NCBI GenBank assembly: GCA_949825065.1
Contig: OX463862.1
Span: 20,689,071-20,753,070, forward strand
Direction of reading: 5' to 3'
From: Odontocerum albicorne
Taxonomy: Eukaryota; Arthropoda; Insecta; Trichoptera; Odontoceridae
Length of the DNA: 64,000 bases
Below are positions 1 to 10,342 of this stretch, piece by piece (within the stretch, counting starts at the first letter, position 1; every line of letters begins with the position of its first letter). The notes under the pieces are model-generated. The model worked only from the letters and a program-made list of their open reading frames with translations. It was not told where the DNA came from and did not search any database. Both the position numbers and the translations under genes were made by a program.

Positions 1-405
1 TCCAAAAATTCTGTGAAAGAGAAATTGAGACAGGGGAATATAGAGCTTGCTGTTATTCCAGGAGGACTTACTTCACAATTGCAACCTCTTGATGTCTCGA
101 TAAATAAACCATTTAAAGTGTATATGAGAGAGGAATGGAACAAATGGATGATGGATGAAACCCAACATGAATTCACACCGAAGGGAGCTTTAAAAAGACC
201 TACAATCAAATAAAAGTGTCAGTGGATAAAACAGTCATGGTCTAGAGTGAGAGAAGATATTATTGTTAAATCTTTCAAGAAGTGCGGCATAAGTAATGTT
301 CTCGATGGCAGTGAAGACCATCTTATATATGAAGAGGACAACGATGACGATGAAGAGATAGAAGAAGAAGAAGAAAGTTCAGATGACGATTTTCATGGAT
401 TTTAA
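1..405 (+). pseudogene. pogo/Tigger-like transposase, C-terminal fragment
   Basis: One reading frame runs from the window edge to TAA at 403-405 and is broken by a single in-frame TAA at 211-213. It shows the end of the DDE domain of pogo/Tigger (CENP-B related) transposases: PGGLTSQLQPLDVSINKPFK, then KSFKKCGISNVLDGSEDHL, then a long Asp/Glu-rich tail. This is how these proteins normally end, so the fragment is the 3' end of an element whose 5' part lies outside the window. The internal stop makes it non-functional unless it is a sequencing error. The family call is secure; the exact subfamily is not. Confidence 0.85.
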
Positions 406-511
406 AGGTCAGTTCGGTTTTATAAACTAAGATTTTTTTTTAGTCTGGCTTTGCAATCTAATAATAAAAATGGTAAAAATGTTATTTTTTTTTTTAAATT
501 GTATAAAAATT

Positions 512-541
512 AAGGTGCGTCTTGTAGTCCGTAAAATACGA
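512..541 (+). repeat. Probable 3' terminal inverted repeat of the Tigger-like element
   Basis: About 107 bp after the transposase stop lies aaggtgcgtcttgtagtccg, resembling termini of pogo-like elements of the GTGCGTCTTATAGTCCG type (family knowledge). The partner repeat is outside the window, so the boundary is inferred. Confidence 0.45.
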
Positions 542-749
542 TACATATCATTGTTTTATATAAGTCTTTCTTTTGCAATACATTTTTGTCAATGTGGCCA
601 AACCATCTCAAGATAACTTTTTTAATTCTACTGATGACATGGTTGCGTGATATATATGTATGTATGTAATGTATATCTGTTGCTTATTAGCTTTTTGAAA
701 TATATGCTATTAAGAGACAAAAATATCTCTTTATAAATTTATCCATTAA

Positions 750-904
750 CACGTTGAGTGCCGACGCAAAAACAACTCGCTACGACGGTTGCCGGCGGCA
801 GACTGACCAATAGAAGTGACATACTGATATTACGCGTAAGTACGTGATCGGTACCCAGCGCTCTCCTCTCATTACGCACAAACGTGTAATCGGCAGTCAA
901 CGTG
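750..904. mobile_element. piggyBac-like MITE with TTAA target duplication
   Basis: The 155-bp segment is flanked by TTAA at 746-749 and 905-908. Its ends are inverted: left cacgttgagtgccg, right cggcagtcaacgtg. TTAA duplication and CACGTT ends fit non-autonomous piggyBac-like elements. No coding capacity. Confidence 0.7.
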
Positions 905-1238
905 TTAAAAAACTAGATTGAACCTTTTGACCTAAGGTGCCTGTTTTGACTTAAGATTCGATTCCAATATGCACACAATTTAAAAAAAAGTGTAACAGTC
1001 TGGTTGTCCCTTCAGGCTTCTTAAACATTTTTTGGATTGGTTGGAAGAGATTGCCATATTTTCCTTAGTCTACCTCTTCCATGTACACCTTGCACTTCTT
1101 ACTAGTATACTCGTTTAGTCATTCATTTTCTTCACAAGTTCAAATCATCTTACTTAACACTTGCCACCCTATGATGGATAGTGAGTGACCAGGACTTACA
1201 TAATAAAATGATTTGTATAGCTAATTACAAAAAATAGC

Positions 1239-1800
1239 CTAGCAGATTTTGCATAATTTTAATTTAAAACATACATTTTTCACTGGATGTTGAGCGTCCA
1301 GCACAGTGGCTGGCGGAATTGTTTGACACAGTAAGGCAAGTGTTAAAACATCAATTTTATCCATGCATTCATTTCTAGTGTCTTCCTTTCGCCATCTTTC
1401 ATACATTGATGCTCCACATTTTTTTCTTGATACACACATCTCCACAGCATTGATCTTACTATTATCATTCTTCTGCCAAGTCCAAGTTTCACTTCCACAC
1501 GTCAAGGTGAGCATCAACACACTATTCTATACCGTCATTTTTACTGCTTTTACTTCTTTTGTATAAAAAACCATACAGTGACCTTGTCTTTTCAGGCTCC
1601 ATGGGGAATACCATCAAGGTAGGCACCGACACACTATTATATTTTGCCATTTTTACTACAGTTAATATTGCGCCGTTGTTGTATATATTAAATGCTTCAT
1701 TTACTTTACTTTTATCCTTATTCTGTCAAGTCAAAGTATCACTTCTATACGTCAAGGTGGTCACGTACGTCCAATACGTCATAAGACTTTTGATGTAAAT
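1239..1800 (-). pseudogene. LINE (RTE-like) reverse-transcriptase C-terminal remnant
   Basis: Minus-strand translation at 1239-1520 gives CGSETWTWQKNDNSKINAVE followed by MYERWRKEDTRNECMDKIDV. This is the stretch after the RT catalytic core of RTE/Jockey-type LINEs (normally YGSETW...K...I.A.EM...). Weaker pieces in the same orientation recur at about 1600-1760. It is fragmentary and cannot be functional. Confidence 0.7.
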
Positions 1801-2404
1801 AATACATCTGTAACTGTGCAAGACAGGAAGTGTAAAATCACTTTAATTTTTGGTTATTTCAATCCTAAAAAATACAAAAATATTTATAATAAAAGTAACG
1901 AAAAAAATTAATTAAATGGACAAAAATATTATCTACAAAATGAGTAAAAAATAAAATACTCATGTTCTTTATTTCACACTCCATTTTGCTTAGTGTGACT
2001 TTTGTTGTATTTATTTAGCTAATATGCAGACGTCTTCTGGTCGTCTCACTTTGGTGTGCCATCAGATCCAGTACAGCAGTGTGGTCAGTGAATTTTTTGG
2101 TGTGCAACGGTTCACTCACTTAATACAAACTCCACAGCGTAACTTCGCTTTCCAACTGAATTGATGTAGGAACGGCGAGGGGATTTTCGAGCAACGAAAC
2201 TCAGCAATGACCATGATTTATTAAGCAATCTTTTCTAAACCCACTTTAAAACCCAAGTTGAAAACTCTAATTAAAGCGTGCAGATTTTTGTGTCAATGGA
2301 AAAGAAAATTTATTGTTTCTTAAACTCAAGGCAGGAAATACTTTTTCGAAAAAATTTACATGCTTCCAAATATCATTTTCTCTGCGAAACTAATTAACCT
2401 GTTC

Positions 2405-2790
2405 ATTTTATTTGTTAGCATCTTAATGTGTGCATTTCCACAGCATTAATCTTAATTTTATCCTGCTTCTGCCAGGTTCAAGATTCACTTCCATATGTCA
2501 AGGTGAGCGAGCACCAACACACTATTATATATTTTCATTTTTGATACTTTGATATAGCATGGTTTTTTTATAGTACGTTAAGTGCTCTATTTATCTTTTT
2601 CCCTGTCACTATCATTCTTTCAATGTCCCTTTCAACTCTCCTATCACACATTAACATACTGCTTAAATAACAGAACTCATCACCTGCTTCAGTTTCTCTG
2701 AGTTAACCCAATATTAGACACCTTTTTTACTACACCTCTTTCTACAACCATAACCATTGATTTTGTATACATTCATAAAGAGATAAAGGT
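2405..2790 (-). pseudogene. Degenerate LINE remnant
   Basis: The plus strand tgcttctgccaggttcaaga and the following 300 bp repeat the same antisense RT motif region (W-Q-K block) as at 1440-1560, with stops. It is probably the same LINE family, heavily decayed. Confidence 0.45.
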
Positions 2791-2867
2791 GGCGTGTGCA
2801 GCTTTAGAAAACGCTTCAAGACAACAAAGGGAAGTCTTATCAAAATGTAGTCATATATTATGCAATA

Positions 2868-3182
2868 CACTACATCTAAAGCCGAATGTATTACTATCAC
2901 ATATTGGAAGATCTACTAAAGTTACTTTGTAGTTCGTCTTCCCTTGGTAAGTTTTCTGCGGTTTTCTTACCAAATATGTTTTTCTGAACAAATGCAGATG
3001 CAAGGATAGCCGCATCCACTACCTTCCTATCCTTACAATCAATTTATATATATTTTATCTTTGTAATATTTTTAAACTGTTAATAATAGTGGGTTCGAGT
3101 TCTGATTTGGAGCGCCCTTGAGGAGAGTTTGCTCTCTTAACGGCACTATATAAATTGTGCTTCTATTATTATTATTATTCAA
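2868..3182 (+). repeat. Interspersed repeat family B, copy 1
   Basis: A ~310-bp unit starting near taaagccgaatgtattacta, containing ccaaatatgtttttctgaac and ending in ggcactatataaattgt plus an (ATT)n tail. Related copies lie at 8396-8688/9566-9600 and 43205-43495, with a 3' scrap near 10837-10910. The simple-repeat tail suggests a SINE or LINE 3' end; no pol III boxes were recognised. Confidence 0.6.
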
Positions 3183-3279
3183 ACCTTTTCACTGTTAAAA
3201 GTTGTTGATATTCTTACTAAACCAGTAACGTGCAAATTACAAAAATTGTGAAACGAGCCGAACCTCAGGATTGATCTCT

Positions 3280-3560
3280 CAATACTATATTATTGGTGAA
3301 GTGCAAGATCTTGCACGTTATAAAAACAGATGTATTATCTATCTATGTGAGGAATGGTCAACCTTCATTAATTGCAAGGATGAAATTATTTATCACAAAA
3401 AGTTTGACAAGGATCATGATTGGTATGATAACACAATCATAATCAAACAAATATGATATGTGATAAAAATGTTGACTGTTATCACAATAACAGTCAACAT
3501 TTTTATCACACCACAAATCAAATTCAATACCTTCAAATAAAAAATATCGTTATTTTCAAT
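3280..3560 (+). repeat. Interspersed repeat family C, copy 1
   Basis: Shares several blocks with 5085-5280, for example acacaatcataatcaaacaa followed by atgttgac and accttcaaataaaaa. Nature unknown; low coding content. It contains the perfect palindrome listed separately. Confidence 0.5.
3461..3508. repeat. Perfect 22-bp inverted repeat with 4-nt loop
   Basis: Arms 3461-3482 and 3487-3508 are exact reverse complements around loop caca. The second family C copy (5085-5280) keeps only one arm, so the palindrome is specific to this copy. Confidence 0.85.
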
Positions 3561-3599
3561 AGAACATCCATACCTAGCTTTACACGGACCTTCTTTTAA

Positions 3600-3834
3600 C
3601 ACGTTTAACACGCTCCCGTGTCCATACAAAATAGCCTTGAATGTTGAGTGCACTCATAAACGTCTCCCGATAAGGATTCGTCGCCGGTTTCATGTGTTTT
3701 GAAGACACGAAGAAATACACTTGTATATGATGTTTCAATAGAAAGTAGAATTTGATTTTTAACAAAGTTATGGGTTTTCAAAAATTCGCGAATTTTCAGC
3801 ATCTCTGTATGACATTTTATACGCAGTGAACGTG
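3600..3834. mobile_element. piggyBac-like MITE, second family
   Basis: TTAA at 3596-3599 and 3835-3838 bracket a segment with CACGTT at the left and AACGTG at the right. The right end (cgcagtgaacgtg) matches the end style of the element at 750-904. No intact coding sequence. Confidence 0.55.
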
Positions 3835-4488
3835 TTAACGGAATTTCGCTACAACGAAATTGAAAAAACGAGGAAAAAAATCCATTTACGAAATATTTTA
3901 AAATTAGAAAACAAAGATTTCATGAGAATTAACACTGACGAAATCAGTTGAAGCTTTTTCACATTTTGAAAAAGACATGAAAATTTTAATTGGAAATGCT
4001 CCCGATAACGAGAGAAGCTCAAAAGTTTTTCGCAAAATTAACGAGATTATATATTGTTATAAGCAGCTTAATGAGAAAAAGAGAAAGGACCAAACATTGG
4101 ATGGTTATATCTGCCTAGTTCCTGCTTTCCAATCGACAAATACTGATATGTAATCTTGTTATTCTTCATTATAAATACTGTTATTCTTTATGTATGTATT
4201 TTATATGTATATGTTTTCTATGTACTACATATTTCAGAATACAATCTAGAATTTTCTCAAATATTTAATAGATCTTTTAACACCTTAACTTTCAAGATTA
4301 ATCAGAAGTGCGCCATCCTTATTTACAATTAAGAGAGTAATGAAAAAAATATTACATCACTCAGAATATCTTTTCATTTGAATTTTCCTTTGCTTCCCTT
4401 CCTTATCTTTTCTTCTAGTTCTACCATTATTGATAGACATTAGTTATTCATTCGATTTTTTTTAATCAAATTTAAAGGATCTGTGGTA

Positions 4489-4728
4489 TTATGGCAGAAG
4501 TTGATATGTCCGTTTTTTGTCATTTTGTGTTTATTCTCCCAATTTATAGAAAATATTTCTCAGCATGTTGTGGCAAAACTCGGTGTGTCAGTCATTATCC
4601 AAACAAAGGATATATTGTTTGAAAAAACTTAAAAAATGCTTATTTATACTGATTTTAACAACTTATCAAAGTTAATATTGCTTCTCCTATAAACTAAGGT
4701 AAAACGGACATATCAACTTCTGCCATAA
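4489..4728. mobile_element. MITE with ~28-bp terminal inverted repeats
   Basis: The left end ttatggcagaagttgatatg and right end catatcaacttctgccataa are perfect inverted copies, continuing inward through tccgtttt/aaaacgga. Total ~240 bp, AT-rich interior, no coding. The superfamily is not determined because the target duplication is unclear (possibly TA). Confidence 0.75.
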
Positions 4729-5084
4729 CGCCATTAATATATATTTTCATATATTTATTTTAAATCTGCCATGGGAGAAACCATAGAAGTTGTATTGATG
4801 TGTATCAAGATATGAAAGTCTGGCACTCTGTCCTCTCTGCCTACCCCGACATTGAGATGGCGTGATGGTATATATATACCATGGTCGGTTGGAAGATTTT
4901 GCTGTATAGCACTAATCCCGCAAAATGTATCATTTTCAATTATGTACACAAAAGAATTAAACTAAAATTAATAAATCATACACTTGAGTATGTATTTATA
5001 TGGAGAAAAAAATTTGATATACAGAATTTCGATTTATTAACAAGTTTTCAGGAACACATCTCTTCCATAAAGTGAGGTATAGGT

Positions 5085-5280
5085 GTACTATATTATTGCT
5101 GAAGTGTAAGATTTGACATATAATAAAAACAAAAGTGTAACAAGGACTATTAGTATAATAACACAATCATAATCAAACAAATATAACACTTCAAAAATGT
5201 AATAATAATGTTGACAGATATTGCGACCAAACCACAAATCGAATCAGACACCTTCAAATAAAAATCATACATATTTTCAC
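5085..5280 (+). repeat. Interspersed repeat family C, copy 2
   Basis: Matches 3280-3560 over ctatattattg..., acacaatcataatcaaacaa and ccacaaatc...accttcaaata, without the palindrome. Confidence 0.5.
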
Positions 5281-7331
5281 TTGACTAACATTAAAATTAA
5301 AATGATTACTCACCAATCCAATCCAGAAAATAGTTGGAAGCTTGTTGAATCAACGTATCCATCTTTATGTTTCACATAACAATGAAAGGATTTCGGAGAG
5401 CTGCGGCATTTTCAAGAGAATAAATAAAAACATTGAACAAATCGCATTTGCTTGCTTTTAATATGCATTTTTACACTTAATTATCACTGACGCGGAGTCT
5501 CAAGAGCGTATTGCGATATACTTCTATATTTTTTCATCAGTTTATTTACTAAATAATGACGTTTCATGGATACCTTACGAAAATGTTTAGAAAGGTAGGC
5601 TAAATGACATTTGAATCGTTTTTCGGTAGGTATTGTAGATTACTTCTTTTACAGCAGTAAACATCAGTCGATAACTTAAAAATTTGAGGAATGTCCAGTT
5701 TTTCTCAATCTGTCACAGATCACTTTGTACCTAATTTCGGTATTTTATATATGGTCATTGATATTTATGTTGTACCTGATATGTGATAATTATTAAAATG
5801 TTGACACGCGCCGAAAACTAGTTTAAGAAGAAAAAAAATATGTAACGAACAGCTCCAGTTTTCATAATTTATTGTACTGAAATAAATTTAATGAAACATT
5901 TTGGAAAAAAAAAATCGAACACGTTTGAACAGTAAAGAGGGTACGAGAAGTCTGGAAAGACCTAGAAGAACTTGGAACACGGCCAAATGAATTAAATTCT
6001 GAAAGGGTAGTGCGTGAAAAGCCTTCGTAATAAGGCGTATACATGAAGAGGTGTATGCATATGTCATAAGCGAAAAATGTGTGATAGGATGGAATGAAGT
6101 AGATATTTGATTTCTCTACCAACCCAATAGGGGCATGGCTTGGTGATGATGATGTGATTAGAAAAAAATCGTTAAATATTTTATTGTATTAAACTTTCGT
6201 TGTGTAAATACCTAGTTTCTTTGCCTACCTCAAAATGTACATGGCTTAATGGTGATGATACTATCAAAGGCCTAAGTAAATTTACAGTTCCTTCCTGTAA
6301 AAAAATAATATAATTCACATAAGATTGTTAACACAGCGACAATTCCGTACATAAATAGAGATCACGACAAAAATGGATTGTTAAGAATTGACATTGCTTA
6401 ATATTTTCGATTAAAAATGTATCAAGTCAACTTTCCAAAACGAGTTTTTCAAAAACTTCATATATTTTGGCAAATACTATGCCAAGCGACTCACCTTGTA
6501 AAACCCGAAAATAAAAAAGATTAGCTCTAGAGGTGAATAACGATAGTACCACTGTCTAAGGAGACATATTTGACAGCTGTGCTATAGTACTGCTAGAGTA
6601 CGCAATTAAATAAATAATTAAAATATCTGGGGATTACATTAAATTTACTTTCCACAGAAGATATTTTATATGAAGTTACTTTTATCAAAAAAAGTTTTAT
6701 TCAAAAAACATCAACACTTTTTTTGTAAAAAAAATGCACCGATTAGGTAGAAAGCGTGTTGAGAAAAGAAAATATATTATTGAATTGAAAGGGGTTTTTA
6801 TTGGCTGGAATATTGTTTTATGTGTGGAACCTAACAGAAATCTCACGAATCACCAGTTGGGTATTACTGAGAATCTGTCAAAACTGACAGTTGTATGGAA
6901 AAACACTGTCAAACTTGTTTTTAATCATGTGATGTTATTGAAAAGTTTCAAAAATACTATTTTTATTCAATATTATATTATATAAAATAATTTGATGAAT
7001 TATTATTAAGAAGGTTTCACTTTCTATTTATAAAATTAACTCTAAAATCGCACTAATAGATTGCAGTACCTTTTCGACCGATCCCTATTTATTATCAATC
7101 ATAACCAAAATTTAAAACAATCTCCTCTGCTTGGCCTGAAAGCGGTTTTCCCTTTCCTAATTTCGACGTGGTAGTGTTTTTCTAATCACCGAGTATTTGA
7201 ACAACAATATAAACGTGCGCTCTGCACAACCCAATTGTGTGGTATTCTAAAACCAATACCACTACACAAGTTGTGTAATACAGAGTGTTACTCATAATAT
7301 TGCAAAATTACTCTTTAGGCTGAACGATCTA
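5281..7331. other. AT-rich stretch without a recognisable gene; one LINE-type 3' end
   Basis: No supported exon. At about 5925-6155 a block ending in aggggcatggcttggtgatg plus a GAT-rich tail looks like the 3' end of a LINE-type repeat. The rest (5281-5920 and 6160-7331) shows only low-complexity AT sequence and short chance reading frames. Confidence 0.4.
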
Positions 7332-8280
7332 CGAGGCATATCCAGAAAGTAAGTGTACTGAATTTTTGTAGGTTACAATTTTTTTTATTTAAACAAAAAA
7401 ATTACGTGGTTACCGTAGTACATATGTAAGCTATTTTTCGACATAGTCGCCATTCCTCTCAATGCAGGTGGTGAAGCGGGGTATCAACTTTTGCCTTCCT
7501 CGAAGTAGTTTCCCGCCAACCCCTCCGTCCACTTCTCCACCTCTTCCTTTACCTCCTCGTCGGTTGAAAACCTTTTTCCACCCATGTACAGCTTCAGGGA
7601 GGTAAAGAGATAGTAATCTGAAGGTGCTAGGTCAGGGGAATGCGCGGGATGGTTCAGGACATCCCATTTAAACGAGGCGAGCAGTTCCTTCGTGGCGTTG
7701 GCCGTGTGTGGTCTGGCATTGTCATGCAGCAGGCAGACTCCCTTTGTCAGCATGCCTCTCCTCTTGTTCTGAATCGCCCTCCGCAATTTTTTTAGGGTCT
7801 CACAGTATCTTGCAGAGTTGATGGTCTACCCTTGAGGCATATATTCAATTAAAATTATGCCTTGACATTCCCAAAACACGGATGCCATGATTTTCTTGGC
7901 TGAAATTGTGGTTTTGAACTTTTTGGCGGAGGGTGAAGAGGTATGATGCCACTGTTGAGACTGCCTTTTGGTTTCAGGCGTGTAGTGTGCAACCCAAGTT
8001 TCATCTCCTGTAACGATGGAGCGGAGAAATTCATCTCCATGGAGTTTGCAGCGCCTCAAAAACTCTTGCCTTTTTACAAAATTTCGCACTTGGCGGGAGA
8101 TGGGGTTGACATTTTTCACTAAACGTGTTGTCGCGTCGACACTTCTCAACGTACTGACCTCGAACCGGTCTCGTTGCGGAGGGGAAGGGTCAGGCTACAC
8201 GGAAGTGTAGCCAACATGTCGAAAATAAAATCCATCCGGTCGTGAGAGCCTCAGTACACTTACTTTCTGGATACGCCTCG
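7332..8280 (-). mobile_element. Internally deleted mariner element, copy A
   Basis: Terminal inverted repeats of about 29 bp (cgaggcatatccagaaagta at left, tactttctggatacgcctcg at right) are flanked by TA at 7330-7331 and 8281-8282. The minus strand carries the catalytic half of a DD34D mariner transposase: VTGDETW (first Asp), HDNARPH (second) and DLAPSDYYLF (third), broken by frame interruptions. The N-terminal helix-turn-helix domain is missing. Copy B at 20636-21588 has the same deletion in the opposite orientation. Confidence 0.92.
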
Positions 8281-8395
8281 TATACCAGTTATAAAATGTA
8301 ATTCATCTCCATTCCCATTGATACTGTTATGTCATCAGCATACAGCAACTGGTATATATTCTCATTCATTATTATGTCAGCCATCACTACACATA

Positions 8396-9600
8396 TACAC
8401 TACACTCCACCTAAAGCCGAATGTGTTACTAATCACATGTCGGAAGATCAACGAAGGTTTCTTTGTAGTTCGTATTCCTTTGGTATGTTTTCTGCAGTTT
8501 ACTTACCAAATGTGTTTTTTTAAACATATGCAGATGTGGAAAAGTTCCTAATCTAATGACTGCAGCCACTTCTTTTTCTTACACTCAACTTGTTTTATTT
8601 TTTTGTAATATTTTTAATCTGTCTATAATAATGTGTTTGAATCCTGAGTTAGTGCCCTTGAAGAGAGTCTGCTCTCTAAAAGGCACTACAGTCGGCCCTC
8701 GACTTTCGCACATAATTGGTTCCTGAAAATGTGTGCGAATGTTTGAAAGTAGAGGGATGTAAAAAAAAACATAAAAAATGTATTTTTTAAATATTTATTT
8801 ATCAATAATAATATTTATTTATCAATAATTTATTAAAAATATTTATTTATCAATATACATAATTAAGTTAACGAGGCGTGTTTATGTGCTTTCAGGTGTT
8901 TTCTTTATAAACTTGTCAAGAGTTAGTTTAATACCACCCTTTTTTTTATTTTCTTGATAAAGAGTTTTATAACATGATGCGTCTTTCTCAATCGCCCTAC
9001 GTACTTGAGATATACGTTCTCCACTGGGATCACATTCTTCCATGATAGTCAAAAATTAGTCAAGATGCATGAAGGCTTCATTCATATTTTTGACTGTCAA
9101 AGCTTGACGGTTTTATCAGCTTCTTCTTCTTCACTTTCATTGTGTATTTCATTAAACTCTTGTTGCTCAATTAAGTATTCATTTGACAGAAGTACTGAGT
9201 GAGATTCAATCAACTCATTAACATCTTCGTTGTTGACGTCCAAGTTTAGTTCATTCATTAGGTTAACTATTTCATCTGTGATAGTTTCCGGAGTTTCTTC
9301 AGAATTTATAAAATCACTCATCATTTGTGGGCATAATTGTTTCCAGGAACCTTTCATTGTTGACTATTTTATTTCAGCCCACGAGTCTCCAATATTGTTT
9401 ATTGCGTTCCATAGATTATAGTTCTTCCAAAAAAGTGGGAGCGACTGCATTGAAGCGAACAATTTTTGCATTATCGACAAAAATCTTCGCTATTTCGTAC
9501 ATTTTTTAAAACGTGTGAAATAGCGAATTATGCGAAAGTAGAATGTCCGAAAGTCGAGGGCCGCCTATATATAAATTATTCTTTTATCATTAAAATTATA
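8396..9600 (+). repeat. Interspersed repeat family B, copy 2, split by a Tigger insertion
   Basis: Aligns with copy 1 from ctaaagccgaatgtgttact to ggcacta at 8688, then resumes at 9566 with tatatataaattattctttt. The 877 bp between are the Tigger-like element at 8689-9565. Confidence 0.65.
8689..9565 (-). mobile_element. Tigger/pogo-like element, internally deleted
   Basis: The ends are inverted (cggccctcgactttcg left, cgaaagtcgagggccg right) and TA flanks both sides. Minus strand 9097-9357 encodes the typical C-terminal tail of Tigger transposases: MKGSWKQLCPQMMSDF, EEIVNL-like helices, then an acidic stretch EESEEEEAD-like. The DNA-binding and DDE domains are absent, so the element is non-autonomous. 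Confidence 0.8.
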
Positions 9601-9745
9601 ACTTTTTCAGTCTTCGACATGTGAGCTTAATATAAGTTGAAAGGTTCATAGGTGACCTTCTTTGAAAGATTTGCAATTATTGAATAAAATATTTTTGTAG
9701 TGAAACTTTTACATAATTTTTTAAAGTTAAAAATATCTAATTGAA

Positions 9746-10342
9746 ATGCATCCCATAAGATGTTCGAGACGACTTAAAATATGTACCGGAAGTATTTGTC
9801 TTCTTTTAATCATAAAAATTGTCCTTTGTTTACATTTTTTCCATTTTTGGGAGACTTGGTCACAACTCGATACATTTCTCGAAGATAGCAAGTGTCCATT
9901 GTGTTACGGTGTGGACCGTTGTTCAGATTTTTACTCGAAGAAAGCGAGAGTCTACAACAGTTTTGAAAATGCCCTTACAAGTTATATCAATAATGAAAAA
10001 GTTTACCGTGGATATTATTGGTTTTCAAGTGGAACAATTTTGAAGAAATTAGCTCATAATGCTGAATTGAAGAAATTAGAAGCAAAGGCGTGTCGTTTGA
10101 TCGATTCGAAGAGAGATTGTGATTTTAAGGAAATATTAAAACTAGATTTAACCGAAAAAATGTTGAAAATGGTGAAATATCAACCTGGATTAACCAATAC
10201 TAATGGATTAACCATTTGTCCTGATGCAAATGGATTGTTGGAGCTTACAAAACCTTTCTATGTTAATCCTCAGCCTAGAAAAGAAACAATGCTCAACATA
10301 TGGACAATTTTAAATTTGAATGCTGAGCCAATTTTATTAAAG
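9746..10342 (+). CDS. DIPK2: DIPK2-like copy 1, exon 1
   Basis: Codes residues 1-199: cytosolic tip, signal-anchor helix, Cys-rich CxxCxxxxxC motif and N lobe of the kinase-like domain. It ends at AAG|GTAATA in phase 0. The Met at 9746 opens the frame directly before the hydrophobic segment; no better upstream start is seen. Confidence 0.9.
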
